The position numbers were made by a program, and so were the translations under genes. DNA of 64,000 bases from Candidatus Paraprevotella stercoravium (lineage in GTDB: Bacteria > Bacteroidota > Bacteroidia > Bacteroidales > Bacteroidaceae): NCBI GenBank assembly GCA_944320795.1, contig CALUIU010000002.1, positions 62,001 to 126,000 of the forward strand, written 5' to 3'. The notes under the pieces were generated by a model. The model was given only the letters and a program-made list of their open reading frames with translations. It did no database searches and was not told the origin of the DNA. Positions 52,531 to 61,334 of this stretch are shown here, piece after piece. How positions within the stretch are numbered: the stretch's first letter is position 1; each line of letters starts with the position of its first letter.

Positions 52531-54057
52531 ATGGAGAAAAAAGTAATAGAAATAGTTCAGGGAGTGACCCGACATCCGCTTTACCGCACCAAGACTCCGG
52601 TAGATCTGTGCATCCGCAAGGGAGAACAGATTGCCATCGTGGGCGAAAACGGTAGTGGAAAGACCCGCCTGGTGGATATCATCACGGGAAAACTGCCGCT
52701 GTTGCGGAACGAAGTGGCTTACGATTTCTCCCCGTCCCCCTACCCGCTCATCAGCGACAATATCAAGTCCATCACGTTCCGCGACTCGTATGGCGACCAT
52801 GACGGAACCTATTATTACCAGCAGCGGTGGAACCAGCACGACATTGACGAATCGGTACCTACCGTAGGCACCCTGCTCGAAGAGTGCTTCCGCAACAACT
52901 GCCGTCAGGAAGAAGCCGGCAACCGGCGCAAGGAAGAATTGCGTGACAAGCTGTACCAGTTGTTCCACTTGGAGGAACTGGAGGACAAGCGCATCATCAC
53001 CCTGTCCAGCGGTGAGCTGCGCAAATTCCAGCTGACCAAAACGCTGTTGGCCGCCCCGAAGGTGCTGATCATGGACAACCCGTATATCGGCTTGGACAGT
53101 ACGGCACGCGAACAGCTGACCGACCTGCTGAAAAAACTGATTGCCGAAACGGACTTGCAGGTCATTCTCGTGCTTTCACGCAACAGTGACATTCCGGATT
53201 TCATCACGCACGTGATTCCGGTAAAAGACTTGGAGGTGCTTCCGAAAACGGAGCGTAACGCCTTCTTGGAGCAGAACCCGGAAGCCGCTCATTCTGATGC
53301 GTCTGCCATCGAACTTATGCTCAGTGAGTTGCAAAAAGACGAAAAGCCAGAAGAAAACCTGGAAAGGGATATTCTGAAGTTCAACAACATTCATATCCAA
53401 TATGGCAAACGGGTGATTCTGGATCAACTGAACTGGCAGGTAAAAAAAGGAGAGAAATGGGCCTTGAAAGGACAGAACGGCTCCGGGAAATCTACGCTGC
53501 TGAGCTTGGTATGCGCCGACAATCCGCAAAGTTATGCCTGCGACATCGAGCTGTTCGGCAAAAAGAGAGGAACGGGCGAAAGTATCTGGGACATCAAGAA
53601 ACAGATCGGATATGTCAGTCCGGAAATGCACCGCGCTTATCTGAAAGACATGCCGGCGCTGGACATCGTGGCCAGCGGACTGAATGACTCGGTAGGACTC
53701 TATGTGCGTCCCAAACCGGAACAGAAGGAGATTTGTGTAAAATGGATGGAGCTGTTCGGTATTGCTCATCTGAAAGACAGTACCTTCCTGAAAATTTCCA
53801 GCGGTGAACAACGACTCTGTCTGCTGGCACGGGCCTTCGTCAAGAACCCTCCCCTGCTCATCCTCGACGAACCGTTGCACGGACTGGATCATTCCAACCG
53901 CGAACGGGTGAAATTCATCATTGAGAAGTTTGCAGAAAAACCGGAAAAAACACTGATTATGGTCACTCATTATGCCGAAGACCTCCCTCCGGTCATTGAC
54001 CATGAACTGGTTTTATGCAAACAGGGAGACTGTAATACCAAAACTACCAGAAAATAA
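52531..54057 (+). CDS. Tandem ABC ATPase, ModF-like, without membrane domain
   Basis: A 508-residue soluble protein with two ABC ATPase domains in one chain, resembling ModF/PhrA-type proteins. Domain one has Walker A GENGSGKT (about residues 38-45), signature LSSGELRKF, and Walker B VLIMDNPYIGLD, in which Asn replaces the catalytic Glu. Domain two has GQNGSGKST (about 316-324), ISSGEQRLC, and an intact LLILDEPLHGLD. The first site is therefore probably degenerate. No permease is encoded nearby. It follows ruvC by nine bases. The physiological role is unknown; ModF proteins are linked to molybdate by context only. Confidence 0.85.
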   Translation: MEKKVIEIVQGVTRHPLYRTKTPVDLCIRKGEQIAIVGENGSGKTRLVDIITGKLPLLRNEVAYDFSPSPYPLISDNIKSITFRDSYGDHDGTYYYQQRWNQHDIDESVPTVGTLLEECFRNNCRQEEAGNRRKEELRDKLYQLFHLEELEDKRIITLSSGELRKFQLTKTLLAAPKVLIMDNPYIGLDSTAREQLTDLLKKLIAETDLQVILVLSRNSDIPDFITHVIPVKDLEVLPKTERNAFLEQNPEAAHSDASAIELMLSELQKDEKPEENLERDILKFNNIHIQYGKRVILDQLNWQVKKGEKWALKGQNGSGKSTLLSLVCADNPQSYACDIELFGKKRGTGESIWDIKKQIGYVSPEMHRAYLKDMPALDIVASGLNDSVGLYVRPKPEQKEICVKWMELFGIAHLKDSTFLKISSGEQRLCLLARAFVKNPPLLILDEPLHGLDHSNRERVKFIIEKFAEKPEKTLIMVTHYAEDLPPVIDHELVLCKQGDCNTKTTRK

Positions 54058-54060
54058 GTA

Positions 54061-54108
54061 GTAAAAGCAGTTTTGAATCCAAAGGATTCGAAGCTGCTTT
54101 TACTTTTT
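54061..54108 (+). terminator. Terminator of the ruvC-ABC operon
   Basis: A nested stem (GTAAAAGCAG with CTGCTTTTAC outside, GAATCC with GGATTC inside) followed by a T-tract, three bases past the stop codon. Confidence 0.9.
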
Positions 54109-54142
54109 TTGCAGCAAAAGGACCTACTTGCTTTTTTTTTCG

Positions 54143-54150
54143 TATATTTG
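54143..54150 (+). promoter_or_regulatory. Promoter of the his-ftsE-lys run
   Basis: TATATTTG, an exact TAnnTTTG match 35 bases before the ATG at 54186. No further terminator is visible until the end of the run at 61330. Confidence 0.6.
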
Positions 54151-54185
54151 CGCCTAAATAGCTCATAATGTAATTTAAAGACTGA

Positions 54186-54776
54186 ATGAAAGTAGCCATT
54201 GTAAAGTATAATGCCGGAAATATATGCTCCGTTGTCAACGCACTGAATCGTGTGGGCGTAACACCGCTTGTTACAGACAATCCGGAAGAACTTCTCTCGG
54301 CAGACAAGATCCTGTTTCCGGGACAAGGAGAAGCCAAAAACACCATGGCCTATCTGAAAGAGCATAAACTGGACCAGCTGATCCGTAATCTGAAGCAGCC
54401 GGTATTAGGCATCTGCATCGGGCAGCAGCTCATGTGTCGCCATTCGGAAGAAGGAGACGTGGACTGTCTGGGCATATTCGATGTGGACGTACTGAAGTTC
54501 AGACCGCAAAGACATGAAGACAAGGTGCCTCACATGGGATGGAACACCCTGAAACAGCCCCAAGACGCCTTGTTCAAAGACTTTGAAGAAAATGAGTTTG
54601 TTTATTTCGTCCACAGTTTCTATGTACCGGTGTGCGAGCAGACCACGGCCATAACCGAATATATCCAGCCGTTCAGCGCCTCGCTACATAAGGACAATTT
54701 CTATGCCACTCAGTTTCATCCGGAAAAGAGCGGCAGTGTGGGCGAACGTATCATCCGGAATTTCTTGGACCTCTAA
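54186..54776 (+). CDS. hisH: Imidazole glycerol phosphate synthase, glutaminase subunit
   Basis: A 196-residue class I amidotransferase that supplies ammonia to HisF in histidine synthesis. The nucleophile is Cys77 in LGICIGQQLMC; the His-Glu pair is in TQFHPEKSG near residue 180. FPGQGEA and the VPHMGWNTL segment are typical. It is the first gene of a run hisH-hisA-hisF-hisIE; the early genes hisG, hisD, hisC and hisB are not in the window. Confidence 0.96.
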   Translation: MKVAIVKYNAGNICSVVNALNRVGVTPLVTDNPEELLSADKILFPGQGEAKNTMAYLKEHKLDQLIRNLKQPVLGICIGQQLMCRHSEEGDVDCLGIFDVDVLKFRPQRHEDKVPHMGWNTLKQPQDALFKDFEENEFVYFVHSFYVPVCEQTTAITEYIQPFSASLHKDNFYATQFHPEKSGSVGERIIRNFLDL

Positions 54777-54788
54777 CCCTATTAGAAT

Positions 54789-55520
54789 ATGATAGAACTG
54801 ATTCCTGCTATAGACCTGATCGGAGGAAAGTGTGTGCGCCTGACAAAAGGTGACTACGACACTCAAAAAGTATATAACGAGGATCCTGTGGCAGTGGCCC
54901 GGGAATTTGAAGAATACGGTTTCAAACGGTTGCACGTGGTAGATCTGGACGGTGCCCGCTCCAAACATGTGGTGAACCATAAAGTTCTGGAACGCATGGC
55001 GCAGGCTACCAATCTGGTCATCGACTTCGGCGGCGGAATCAAAACAGACGAAGATATCCGCATCGCTACGGAAAGCGGCGCGCAGATGGTCACCGTGGGC
55101 AGTGTGGCTGTAACCCAGCCGGATCTGTTTCTGGGATGGCTCCAGCAATTGGGCAGCGAGCGTATTATTCTCGGAGCAGACGTCAAGAACGGACGCATCT
55201 CTATCAACGGATGGAAAGAAGACAGCAGCGACGAACTGATTCCGTTTCTGGATAAATATATTCAAAGGGGGGTGCAAAAAGTACTTTGCACGGAAATCAG
55301 CAAGGACGGCACCCTGCAGGGACCGGCCACAGCGCTGTACCGGGAAATCATGACGCAGTTTCCGCAATGCCATCTCATTGCCAGCGGAGGCGTGAGCTCC
55401 ATGAACGATCTGCAGGAACTGGATCAGGCCGGCATTCCGGCCGTAGTGTTTGGAAAAGCTATTTACGAGGGACGCATCGCACTGAAGGATCTGGCTCTCT
55501 GGATGGAAGAAAACCGATAA
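54789..55520 (+). CDS. hisA: Phosphoribosylformimino-5-aminoimidazole carboxamide ribotide isomerase
   Basis: A 243-residue TIM-barrel enzyme that opens the ProFAR ribose by Amadori rearrangement. The catalytic Asp8 is in [19 protein letters not shown] and the second Asp in [10 protein letters not shown]. The two phosphate-binding loops are DFGGGIKT and ASGGVSS. It starts 12 bases after hisH and its stop is two bases from hisF. Confidence 0.96.
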   Translation: MIELIPAIDLIGGKCVRLTKGDYDTQKVYNEDPVAVAREFEEYGFKRLHVVDLDGARSKHVVNHKVLERMAQATNLVIDFGGGIKTDEDIRIATESGAQMVTVGSVAVTQPDLFLGWLQQLGSERIILGADVKNGRISINGWKEDSSDELIPFLDKYIQRGVQKVLCTEISKDGTLQGPATALYREIMTQFPQCHLIASGGVSSMNDLQELDQAGIPAVVFGKAIYEGRIALKDLALWMEENR

Positions 55521-55522
55521 TT

Positions 55523-56281
55523 ATGGCATTAGCGAAAAGAATCATACCATGTCTGGACATCAAGGACGGACAGACCGTAAAAGGAACGAATTTTGTAAAT
55601 CTGCGCCAGGCAGGCGACCCGGTGGAACTGGGCAAGGCGTACAGCGAACAGGGAGCCGACGAACTGGTGTATCTGGATATCACCGCCAGCCATGAAGGAA
55701 GAAAGACCTTTACCTCCATGGTGCAACAGGTGGCCGCACAGATTTCTATCCCCTTTACTGTGGGAGGAGGAATCAACGAACTGGCGGATGTGGACCGGTT
55801 GCTGAATGCCGGAGCCGACAAGATCAGCATCAACTCGGCCGCATTGCGACGCCCGGAACTCATCGACGAAATTGCCCGTCATTTCGGTTCGCAGGTTTGT
55901 GTCGTGGCTATTGACGCCAAACAGACCGAAGAGGGCTGGTTCTGCTATCTGAACGGAGGACGCGTGAAGACAGAACGCAAGTTACTGGAATGGGCACGCG
56001 AAGTGAATGACCGCGGTGCCGGAGAAATTCTCTTCACGTCCATGGACCACGACGGAGTAAAAACCGGATTTGCCAACGAAGCGCTGGCGCAACTGGCCGA
56101 CAGCCTGAGCATTCCGGTAATCGCTTCGGGAGGAGCCGGCAATATGGAGCATTTCAAAGATGCCTTTACATTAGGAAAAAGCGACGCGGCATTGGCTGCA
56201 AGCGTTTTCCACTTTGGAGAAATTAAAATACCCGACCTGAAACAGTATCTGAGAAATGAGGGTATTGAGGTCAGACTATAA
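55523..56281 (+). CDS. hisF: Imidazole glycerol phosphate synthase, cyclase subunit
   Basis: A 252-residue TIM-barrel cyclase making imidazole glycerol phosphate and AICAR. Catalytic Asp12 is in [19 protein letters not shown], and the second in VVAIDAKQ. The phosphate loops are [11 protein letters not shown] and IASGGAGN. The ATG at 55523 is chosen by homology; the frame extends back into hisA. It lies two bases after hisA. Confidence 0.96.
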   Translation: MALAKRIIPCLDIKDGQTVKGTNFVNLRQAGDPVELGKAYSEQGADELVYLDITASHEGRKTFTSMVQQVAAQISIPFTVGGGINELADVDRLLNAGADKISINSAALRRPELIDEIARHFGSQVCVVAIDAKQTEEGWFCYLNGGRVKTERKLLEWAREVNDRGAGEILFTSMDHDGVKTGFANEALAQLADSLSIPVIASGGAGNMEHFKDAFTLGKSDAALAASVFHFGEIKIPDLKQYLRNEGIEVRL

Positions 56282-56294
56282 AAATAACAGCGAA

Positions 56295-56909
56295 ATGAAA
56301 ATTGATTTTGACAAAATGGGAGGACTGGTTCCCGCCATCATACAGGATGATAAAACCAAAAACGTACTGATGCTGGGCTATATGAACCAGGAAGCATACG
56401 ATAAAACCGTGGAAACCGGTAAGGTGACTTTCTACAGCAGAACCAAACAAAGACTGTGGACCAAAGGCGAAGAAAGCGGAAACTTTCTGAACGTGGTTTC
56501 CATCAAAAACGACTGCGATCAGGATACCCTGCTCATCCGTGTCAATCCGGTGGGACCGGTTTGCCACACCGGAACAGACACCTGTTGGGGAGAAGAAAAC
56601 CAGATGAATCCATTACTGTTCCTCACCGAGTTACAGGATTTCATTGAGAAAAGACACCGCGAAATGCCGGAAGGCTCTTATACCACCAGCCTGTTCAAGG
56701 ACGGACTGAACCGCATGGCACAGAAAGTAGGAGAAGAAGCTCTTGAGGCTGTCATCGAAGCGGTAAACGGAAGCAACGAACGACTCATTTACGAAGGATC
56801 AGACATGATTTATCATCTCATCGTCCTGCTGACCGCCAAAGGACTGCGCATCGAGGATATGGCTCAGGAATTGATGGTGCGTCATAATCCGGGATGGAAG
56901 AAACATTAA
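56295..56909 (+). CDS. hisI: Bifunctional phosphoribosyl-AMP cyclohydrolase / phosphoribosyl-ATP pyrophosphatase
   Basis: A 204-residue fusion (HisIE) catalysing steps 2 and 3 of histidine synthesis. The N-terminal cyclohydrolase carries MLGYMNQEAYDKTVETG, LWTKGEESGN and the zinc ligands in KNDCDQDTLLIRV and GPVCHTGTDTCWG. The C-terminal pyrophosphohydrolase (from about residue 115) has RMAQKVGEEALEAVIEAV and EGSDMIYHLIVLL. The ATG at 56295 (MKIDFDKMGGLVPAI) is preferred over an upstream frame start inside hisF. Confidence 0.95.
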   Translation: MKIDFDKMGGLVPAIIQDDKTKNVLMLGYMNQEAYDKTVETGKVTFYSRTKQRLWTKGEESGNFLNVVSIKNDCDQDTLLIRVNPVGPVCHTGTDTCWGEENQMNPLLFLTELQDFIEKRHREMPEGSYTTSLFKDGLNRMAQKVGEEALEAVIEAVNGSNERLIYEGSDMIYHLIVLLTAKGLRIEDMAQELMVRHNPGWKKH

Positions 56910-56931
56910 TCGGACTTTTAGCATCATTTTT

Positions 56932-57621
56932 ATGTTAGTGGATTTTGATCAGGTGCAGATCTATCAGGAAGATCATTTGATCTTGAAAGATGTGAAACTG
57001 CAAATCAATGAAGGAGAGTTTGTCTACATCATCGGCAAAGTGGGCACCGGAAAGACTTCCTTACTGAAAACGCTTTACGGCGAACTCGACGTAAACAAAG
57101 GAAAGGCTATGGTGCTGGACACAGACATGTGCCGTGTGAAAAGAAAGCAACTCCCCACCCTAAGACGCCAGTTAGGCATCGTGTTTCAGGACTTTCAGCT
57201 GCTGCTCGATCGAAATGTAGAAGAAAACCTGAACTTTGTGTTGCGCGCCACCGGATGGAAAAAGAAAAAGGAACGGAAAGAGCGCATTGACCGGGTACTG
57301 CAACTGGTAGAGATGGAAGAGTACAAAAAATGTATGCCATACGAACTCTCCGGAGGAGAACAGCAACGGGTGTGCATTGCCAGAGCGCTGCTCAACAAAC
57401 CGAAACTCATCATTGCCGATGAAGCAACCGGAAACTTGGATGCCGAAACCGGACGCAAGACCGCCGCGCTTCTTTACGAAATCTGTAAGAACGGTACAGC
57501 CGTAATTATGAGCACGCACAACGAACAGCTCATTCAGGAGTTTCCGGGTGCCGTGTACCGTTGCAAAGACGCACAGTTGGAAGAGTGTACGGAAAGCTTC
57601 CGCAAACAGGCATCTCTTTAA
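56932..57621 (+). CDS. ftsE: Cell-division ABC ATPase FtsE-like
   Basis: A 229-residue ATPase resembling FtsE, which with FtsX regulates peptidoglycan hydrolases at the division site. Walker A is GKVGTGKTS (about 35-43, GKVGTGKTSLLK), the Q-loop is IVFQDFQLL, the signature is LSGGEQQRVCIARALL, and Walker B is [12 protein letters not shown]. It sits between hisIE (22 bases) and aspartokinase (41 bases). ftsX is not adjacent, so its permease must lie elsewhere. Assignment over other LolD-like ATPases rests on the length and the AMVLDTDMCRVKR-type insert. Confidence 0.8.
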   Translation: MLVDFDQVQIYQEDHLILKDVKLQINEGEFVYIIGKVGTGKTSLLKTLYGELDVNKGKAMVLDTDMCRVKRKQLPTLRRQLGIVFQDFQLLLDRNVEENLNFVLRATGWKKKKERKERIDRVLQLVEMEEYKKCMPYELSGGEQQRVCIARALLNKPKLIIADEATGNLDAETGRKTAALLYEICKNGTAVIMSTHNEQLIQEFPGAVYRCKDAQLEECTESFRKQASL

Positions 57622-57662
57622 ACAAAGATTTTAATAATAACCATTTTACGATAAGGAATAAT

Positions 57663-58985
57663 ATGAAAGTTTTAAAATTTGGTGGAACATCTGTTGGCTC
57701 TGCTCAGAGAATGAAAGATGTGTCTAAACTGATTACAAGTGACGGAGAAGCTAAAATCGTAGTATTATCTGCCATGTCGGGAACTACCAACACACTGGTA
57801 GAAATCTCAGACTATCTGTACAAGAAGAATCCGGAAGGCGCAAACAATATCATCAACCGCCTGGAACAGAAATATATCGACCATGTGGAAGAATTGTATG
57901 CCACAGAAGAATACAAGCAGAAGACTCTGGAATTCCTGAAAGAAGAATTCAACTACATCAGAACCTTCACTAAGGTGATGTTCACTTCTTTTGAGGAAAA
58001 GATCATTCTGGCTCAGGGTGAAATCATCAGCACCAACATGGTAACCAACTACCTGAAAGAGTGTGGCGTGAAGACAATTCTGTTGCCGGCCCTGGAATTC
58101 ATGCGTACCGACAAGAACGCAGAACCGGACATGAACTTCATCAAGGAGAAGACGAATGAGATTATGGAGAAGAACCCGGGTTACGAAATCTATATCACTC
58201 AGGGGTTCATCTGCAAGAACGCTTACGGAGAGGTGGACAACCTGTTGCGCGGTGGTTCTGACTACACAGCTTGTCTGATCGGTGCAGTGCTGAACTCTGA
58301 AGAGATCCAGATCTGGACCGACATCGATGGCATGCACAACAACGACCCGAGAATCGTTGACCACACCGAGCCGGTACGTCAGCTGCACTTTGAAGAGGCT
58401 GCCGAGTTGGCTTATTTCGGTGCCAAGATCCTGCACCCGACTTGTATCCAGCCTGCCAAGTTTGCCGGTGTTCCGGTACGTCTGTTGAATACCATGGATC
58501 CGACAGCTCCGGGTACCATCATCAACAACAAGATCGAAAAAGGCGTCATCAAGGCTGTAGCTGCCAAAGACAATATTGTATCTATCCAGATCCAGTCAAG
58601 CCGCATGCTGCTGGCTTACGGTTTCCTGAGAAAGGTATTCGAGATCTTCGAAAGCTACAAGACCAGTATCGATATGGTATGTACTTCTGAGGTAGGTGTA
58701 TCGATTACTATTGACAACACCTCATATTTGAAGGACATCATCGCCGACCTGATGAAATACGGAACCGTAACTGTAGACGAAAACATGTGTATCATCTGTG
58801 TTGTAGGTGACCTGGCATGGAGCAACGTAGGCTTCGAAACTCTGGCTACAGAAGCTCTGAAGGATATTCCGGTACGTATGATTTCTTATGGAGGAAGCAA
58901 CCACAATATCTCATTCCTGGTGAAAGGTGAAGACAAGAAACGCACTTTGCAGGCTTTGAGCGATACATTATTCCACAAGAAATAA
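57663..58985 (+). CDS. Aspartate kinase
   Basis: A 440-residue monofunctional aspartokinase that makes aspartyl phosphate, the first step toward lysine, diaminopimelate, threonine and methionine. The N-terminal kinase motif is MKVLKFGGTSVGSAQRM, followed by LSAMSGTTNTL, RGGSDYTACLIGA and WTDIDGMHNNDPRIV. Two ACT-type domains occupy about residues 300-440 (VSIQIQSSRMLLAYGFLRKVFEIF). It has no homoserine dehydrogenase domain. Fourteen bases before lysA, it belongs to the diaminopimelate/lysine route. The ATG at 57663 is the family start. Confidence 0.94.
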   Translation: MKVLKFGGTSVGSAQRMKDVSKLITSDGEAKIVVLSAMSGTTNTLVEISDYLYKKNPEGANNIINRLEQKYIDHVEELYATEEYKQKTLEFLKEEFNYIRTFTKVMFTSFEEKIILAQGEIISTNMVTNYLKECGVKTILLPALEFMRTDKNAEPDMNFIKEKTNEIMEKNPGYEIYITQGFICKNAYGEVDNLLRGGSDYTACLIGAVLNSEEIQIWTDIDGMHNNDPRIVDHTEPVRQLHFEEAAELAYFGAKILHPTCIQPAKFAGVPVRLLNTMDPTAPGTIINNKIEKGVIKAVAAKDNIVSIQIQSSRMLLAYGFLRKVFEIFESYKTSIDMVCTSEVGVSITIDNTSYLKDIIADLMKYGTVTVDENMCIICVVGDLAWSNVGFETLATEALKDIPVRMISYGGSNHNISFLVKGEDKKRTLQALSDTLFHKK

Positions 58986-58999
58986 ATACAACAACATTT

Positions 59000-60160
59000 A
59001 TGATGCACAAAATATCCGCAGACAAATTTAAAGACATACGCACTCCGTTCTATTATTATGACACCGAAATTCTGCAACAGACTTTGGATGCCATCAAGAA
59101 AGAAATCGGAGACAAACCAAACTATCATTTGCACTATGCCGTAAAGGCCAATGCAAACCCTAAGGTTCTGAAACAGATCAGTCAGGCAGGATTTGGCGCC
59201 GACTGTGTAAGTGGCGGTGAGATCCGTGCCAGTCTGGCAGCAGGATTTCCGGCAAAGGAAATCGTGTACGCCGGAGTAGGAAAAAGCGATTGGGAAATCA
59301 ATCTGGGACTGGATGCAGACATTGCTTACTTCAACGTGGAAAGCATTGCCGAACTGGAAGTCATCAATGATCTGGCAGCCCAAAAACAGAAAGTAGCTCG
59401 CGTGTCTTTCCGTATCAACCCGAATGTAGGAGCCCATACGCATGCCAACATCACCACCGGATTGGCTGAAAACAAATTCGGTATCGCCATGGAGGACATG
59501 GAGAAAGTGATCGGCATCGCTGCTAAGATGGAGCACGTACAATTCATCGGACTGCACTTCCATATCGGCTCACAAATTCTGGAAATGGAAGACTTCGAAG
59601 CATTGTGCGTCCGCATCAATGAATTGCAGGATCGTCTGGAGCAGGAAGGTATCCGTGTGGAGAATATCAACGTGGGCGGTGGACTTGGTATTGACTACCA
59701 GGCACCGGACGCTCATCCGATTCCGGACTTCAAGGCATACTTCGAAACTTACGAAAAGAATCTGAAGTTGCGCGAAGGACAACATCTGCATTTTGAGTTG
59801 GGACGCGCTGTAGTAGGACAATGCGGAAGCCTCATCACCCGGGTGCTCTACGTAAAGCAAGCTACTGTAAAGCAATTTGCCATTGTAGATGCCGGTATGA
59901 CCGACCTGCTCCGCCCTGCCCTTTATCAGGCTTATCATCAGATAGACAACCTGACCAGCGAGGAACCGGAAGAGGTTTATGACGTTGTAGGTCCGATTTG
60001 CGAATCAAGCGATGTCTTTGCCAAAGAGTATAAATTAAACAAATGTCATCGGGGTGATCTGATCGCGTTGCGTTCTGCCGGAGCTTATGGAGAAATCATG
60101 GCTTCGCAATACAACTGCCGCGAGTTACCTCAAGGATATACCACAGAAGATCTTTTATAA
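59000..60160 (+). CDS. lysA: Diaminopimelate decarboxylase
   Basis: A 386-residue PLP enzyme that converts meso-diaminopimelate to lysine. The PLP-lysine motif is HYAVKANANPKVL; GFGADCVSGGEIRASLAAG, GLHFHIGSQI and NVGGGLGIDY follow; the C-terminal CESSDVFAKEYKL carries the substrate-binding Cys/Glu. It is the last step of lysine synthesis and consumes the peptidoglycan precursor. The stop codon directly precedes the ATG of the glycosyltransferase gene. A second ATG at 59003 is an equally good start. Confidence 0.96.
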   Translation: MMHKISADKFKDIRTPFYYYDTEILQQTLDAIKKEIGDKPNYHLHYAVKANANPKVLKQISQAGFGADCVSGGEIRASLAAGFPAKEIVYAGVGKSDWEINLGLDADIAYFNVESIAELEVINDLAAQKQKVARVSFRINPNVGAHTHANITTGLAENKFGIAMEDMEKVIGIAAKMEHVQFIGLHFHIGSQILEMEDFEALCVRINELQDRLEQEGIRVENINVGGGLGIDYQAPDAHPIPDFKAYFETYEKNLKLREGQHLHFELGRAVVGQCGSLITRVLYVKQATVKQFAIVDAGMTDLLRPALYQAYHQIDNLTSEEPEEVYDVVGPICESSDVFAKEYKLNKCHRGDLIALRSAGAYGEIMASQYNCRELPQGYTTEDLL

Positions 60161-61330
60161 ATGTTTTTTCTGACAAATCCAATGGAAATCACTGCCTACA
60201 CAAGTTTTCTGCTTGTGTGGGCAGTTAATTTGTTCAGAGTATGCTATCCGAATGCTTTGAGCAAAGAAATAAAAAAGAAATCCGACAAATCTGATTGCGG
60301 AAAAGGAGCGCAAGCAGAAAAAACGGGCATATCAGTCGTTATCCTGACACAGAATCAGGAAGAGCAACTTATGACGCTATTGCCCCGTGTTCTGGAACAA
60401 GCATACGATACTTTTGAAATCATTGTCGTGGACATGAATTCAAAAGACAACACGCGCATCCAGCTGGAAAATATGGAAAAGCGATACGACAACCTGAAAT
60501 ATACCTTTGTTCCCAAAGATACACGGCAAATCAGTCTGCATACCTTAGCAGTGATTTTAGGTGTCAAGGCAGCACATTATTCCTGGGTCATGCTGCTTAC
60601 TCCAGACTTTATGCCTCATTCTGAATACTGGCTGGCCTGCATGTCCGATAACATGACAGAGAATAAGGATTTTGTATTGGGTGCTCGTTCGGTTAGCTCC
60701 GGAAGCAGTTCGACCCGTTCCTTCTATTATCTACAGGAACAAAGCCGCTTCCTTTCCTGGGCGCTCCATCACCAAACCTATCATTGCAATCATGTCAATT
60801 TAGCGTTTCGTAAAGAGAAACTTCTTTCCTGCAAGACATTGGGCGAATATGGTGTCCTCCTTTCAGGAATAGAAAACATTTTTGTAAACCGATTCAGCAC
60901 AAACGAACGGACAGCCGTATGCATCGCTCCTGAAGCCTTATTGCTGGAAATCTCAGAAACAAAGGACAAGGATTGGAAAAAAGAAATGCTCAATCAGAAA
61001 GAAGCCAAGTGTTTTTACAAACACAAAAGTCAATACGGGCTATACAGTGCATTCCGTATGGGAATAATCTGGTTGTTGTTTCTGCTCAGCGTTTTCACTT
61101 TAATCCTGAGTATATGGGCCCAACACTGGGAATATACGACAAGCATCGTCTTGTTGCTGATTCTCTGGAGTTGTCTGCGCACCCGGAAACTGAAAAAGCT
61201 GTCGACTCTGTTCTCAATCAAAACAGCCGGCATATACCTGCCGTTCTATGAATTACGATTGTCTTGCATCTACTGGAGCAACAGCATCCGGTATGCCTTT
61301 CAAGACAAGAAAGTGTTTTACCGGAAATAA
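60161..61330 (+). CDS. Family 2 glycosyltransferase, membrane-anchored
   Basis: A 389-residue protein with an N-terminal membrane segment (about residues 10-28), a GT2-like domain from residue 56 (ISVVILTQNQEEQLMTLLPRVLEQ; IIVVDMNSKDNT as the first acidic motif; WVMLLTPDFMPHSEYW) and two hydrophobic helices near the C-terminus (about 300-345). It lacks an obvious classic DxD plus QxxRW set, so it is a divergent member. It may add sugar to a lipid- or envelope-bound acceptor. It is read directly after lysA with no gap and converges with the PHP gene after four bases. Confidence 0.72.
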   Translation: MFFLTNPMEITAYTSFLLVWAVNLFRVCYPNALSKEIKKKSDKSDCGKGAQAEKTGISVVILTQNQEEQLMTLLPRVLEQAYDTFEIIVVDMNSKDNTRIQLENMEKRYDNLKYTFVPKDTRQISLHTLAVILGVKAAHYSWVMLLTPDFMPHSEYWLACMSDNMTENKDFVLGARSVSSGSSSTRSFYYLQEQSRFLSWALHHQTYHCNHVNLAFRKEKLLSCKTLGEYGVLLSGIENIFVNRFSTNERTAVCIAPEALLLEISETKDKDWKKEMLNQKEAKCFYKHKSQYGLYSAFRMGIIWLLFLLSVFTLILSIWAQHWEYTTSIVLLLILWSCLRTRKLKKLSTLFSIKTAGIYLPFYELRLSCIYWSNSIRYAFQDKKVFYRK

Positions 61331-61334
61331 CCCG

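Noticed and set aside
57622-57662. A possible lysine riboswitch before aspartokinase
   Set aside because: The gap is only 41 bases and contains no aptamer-like structure.
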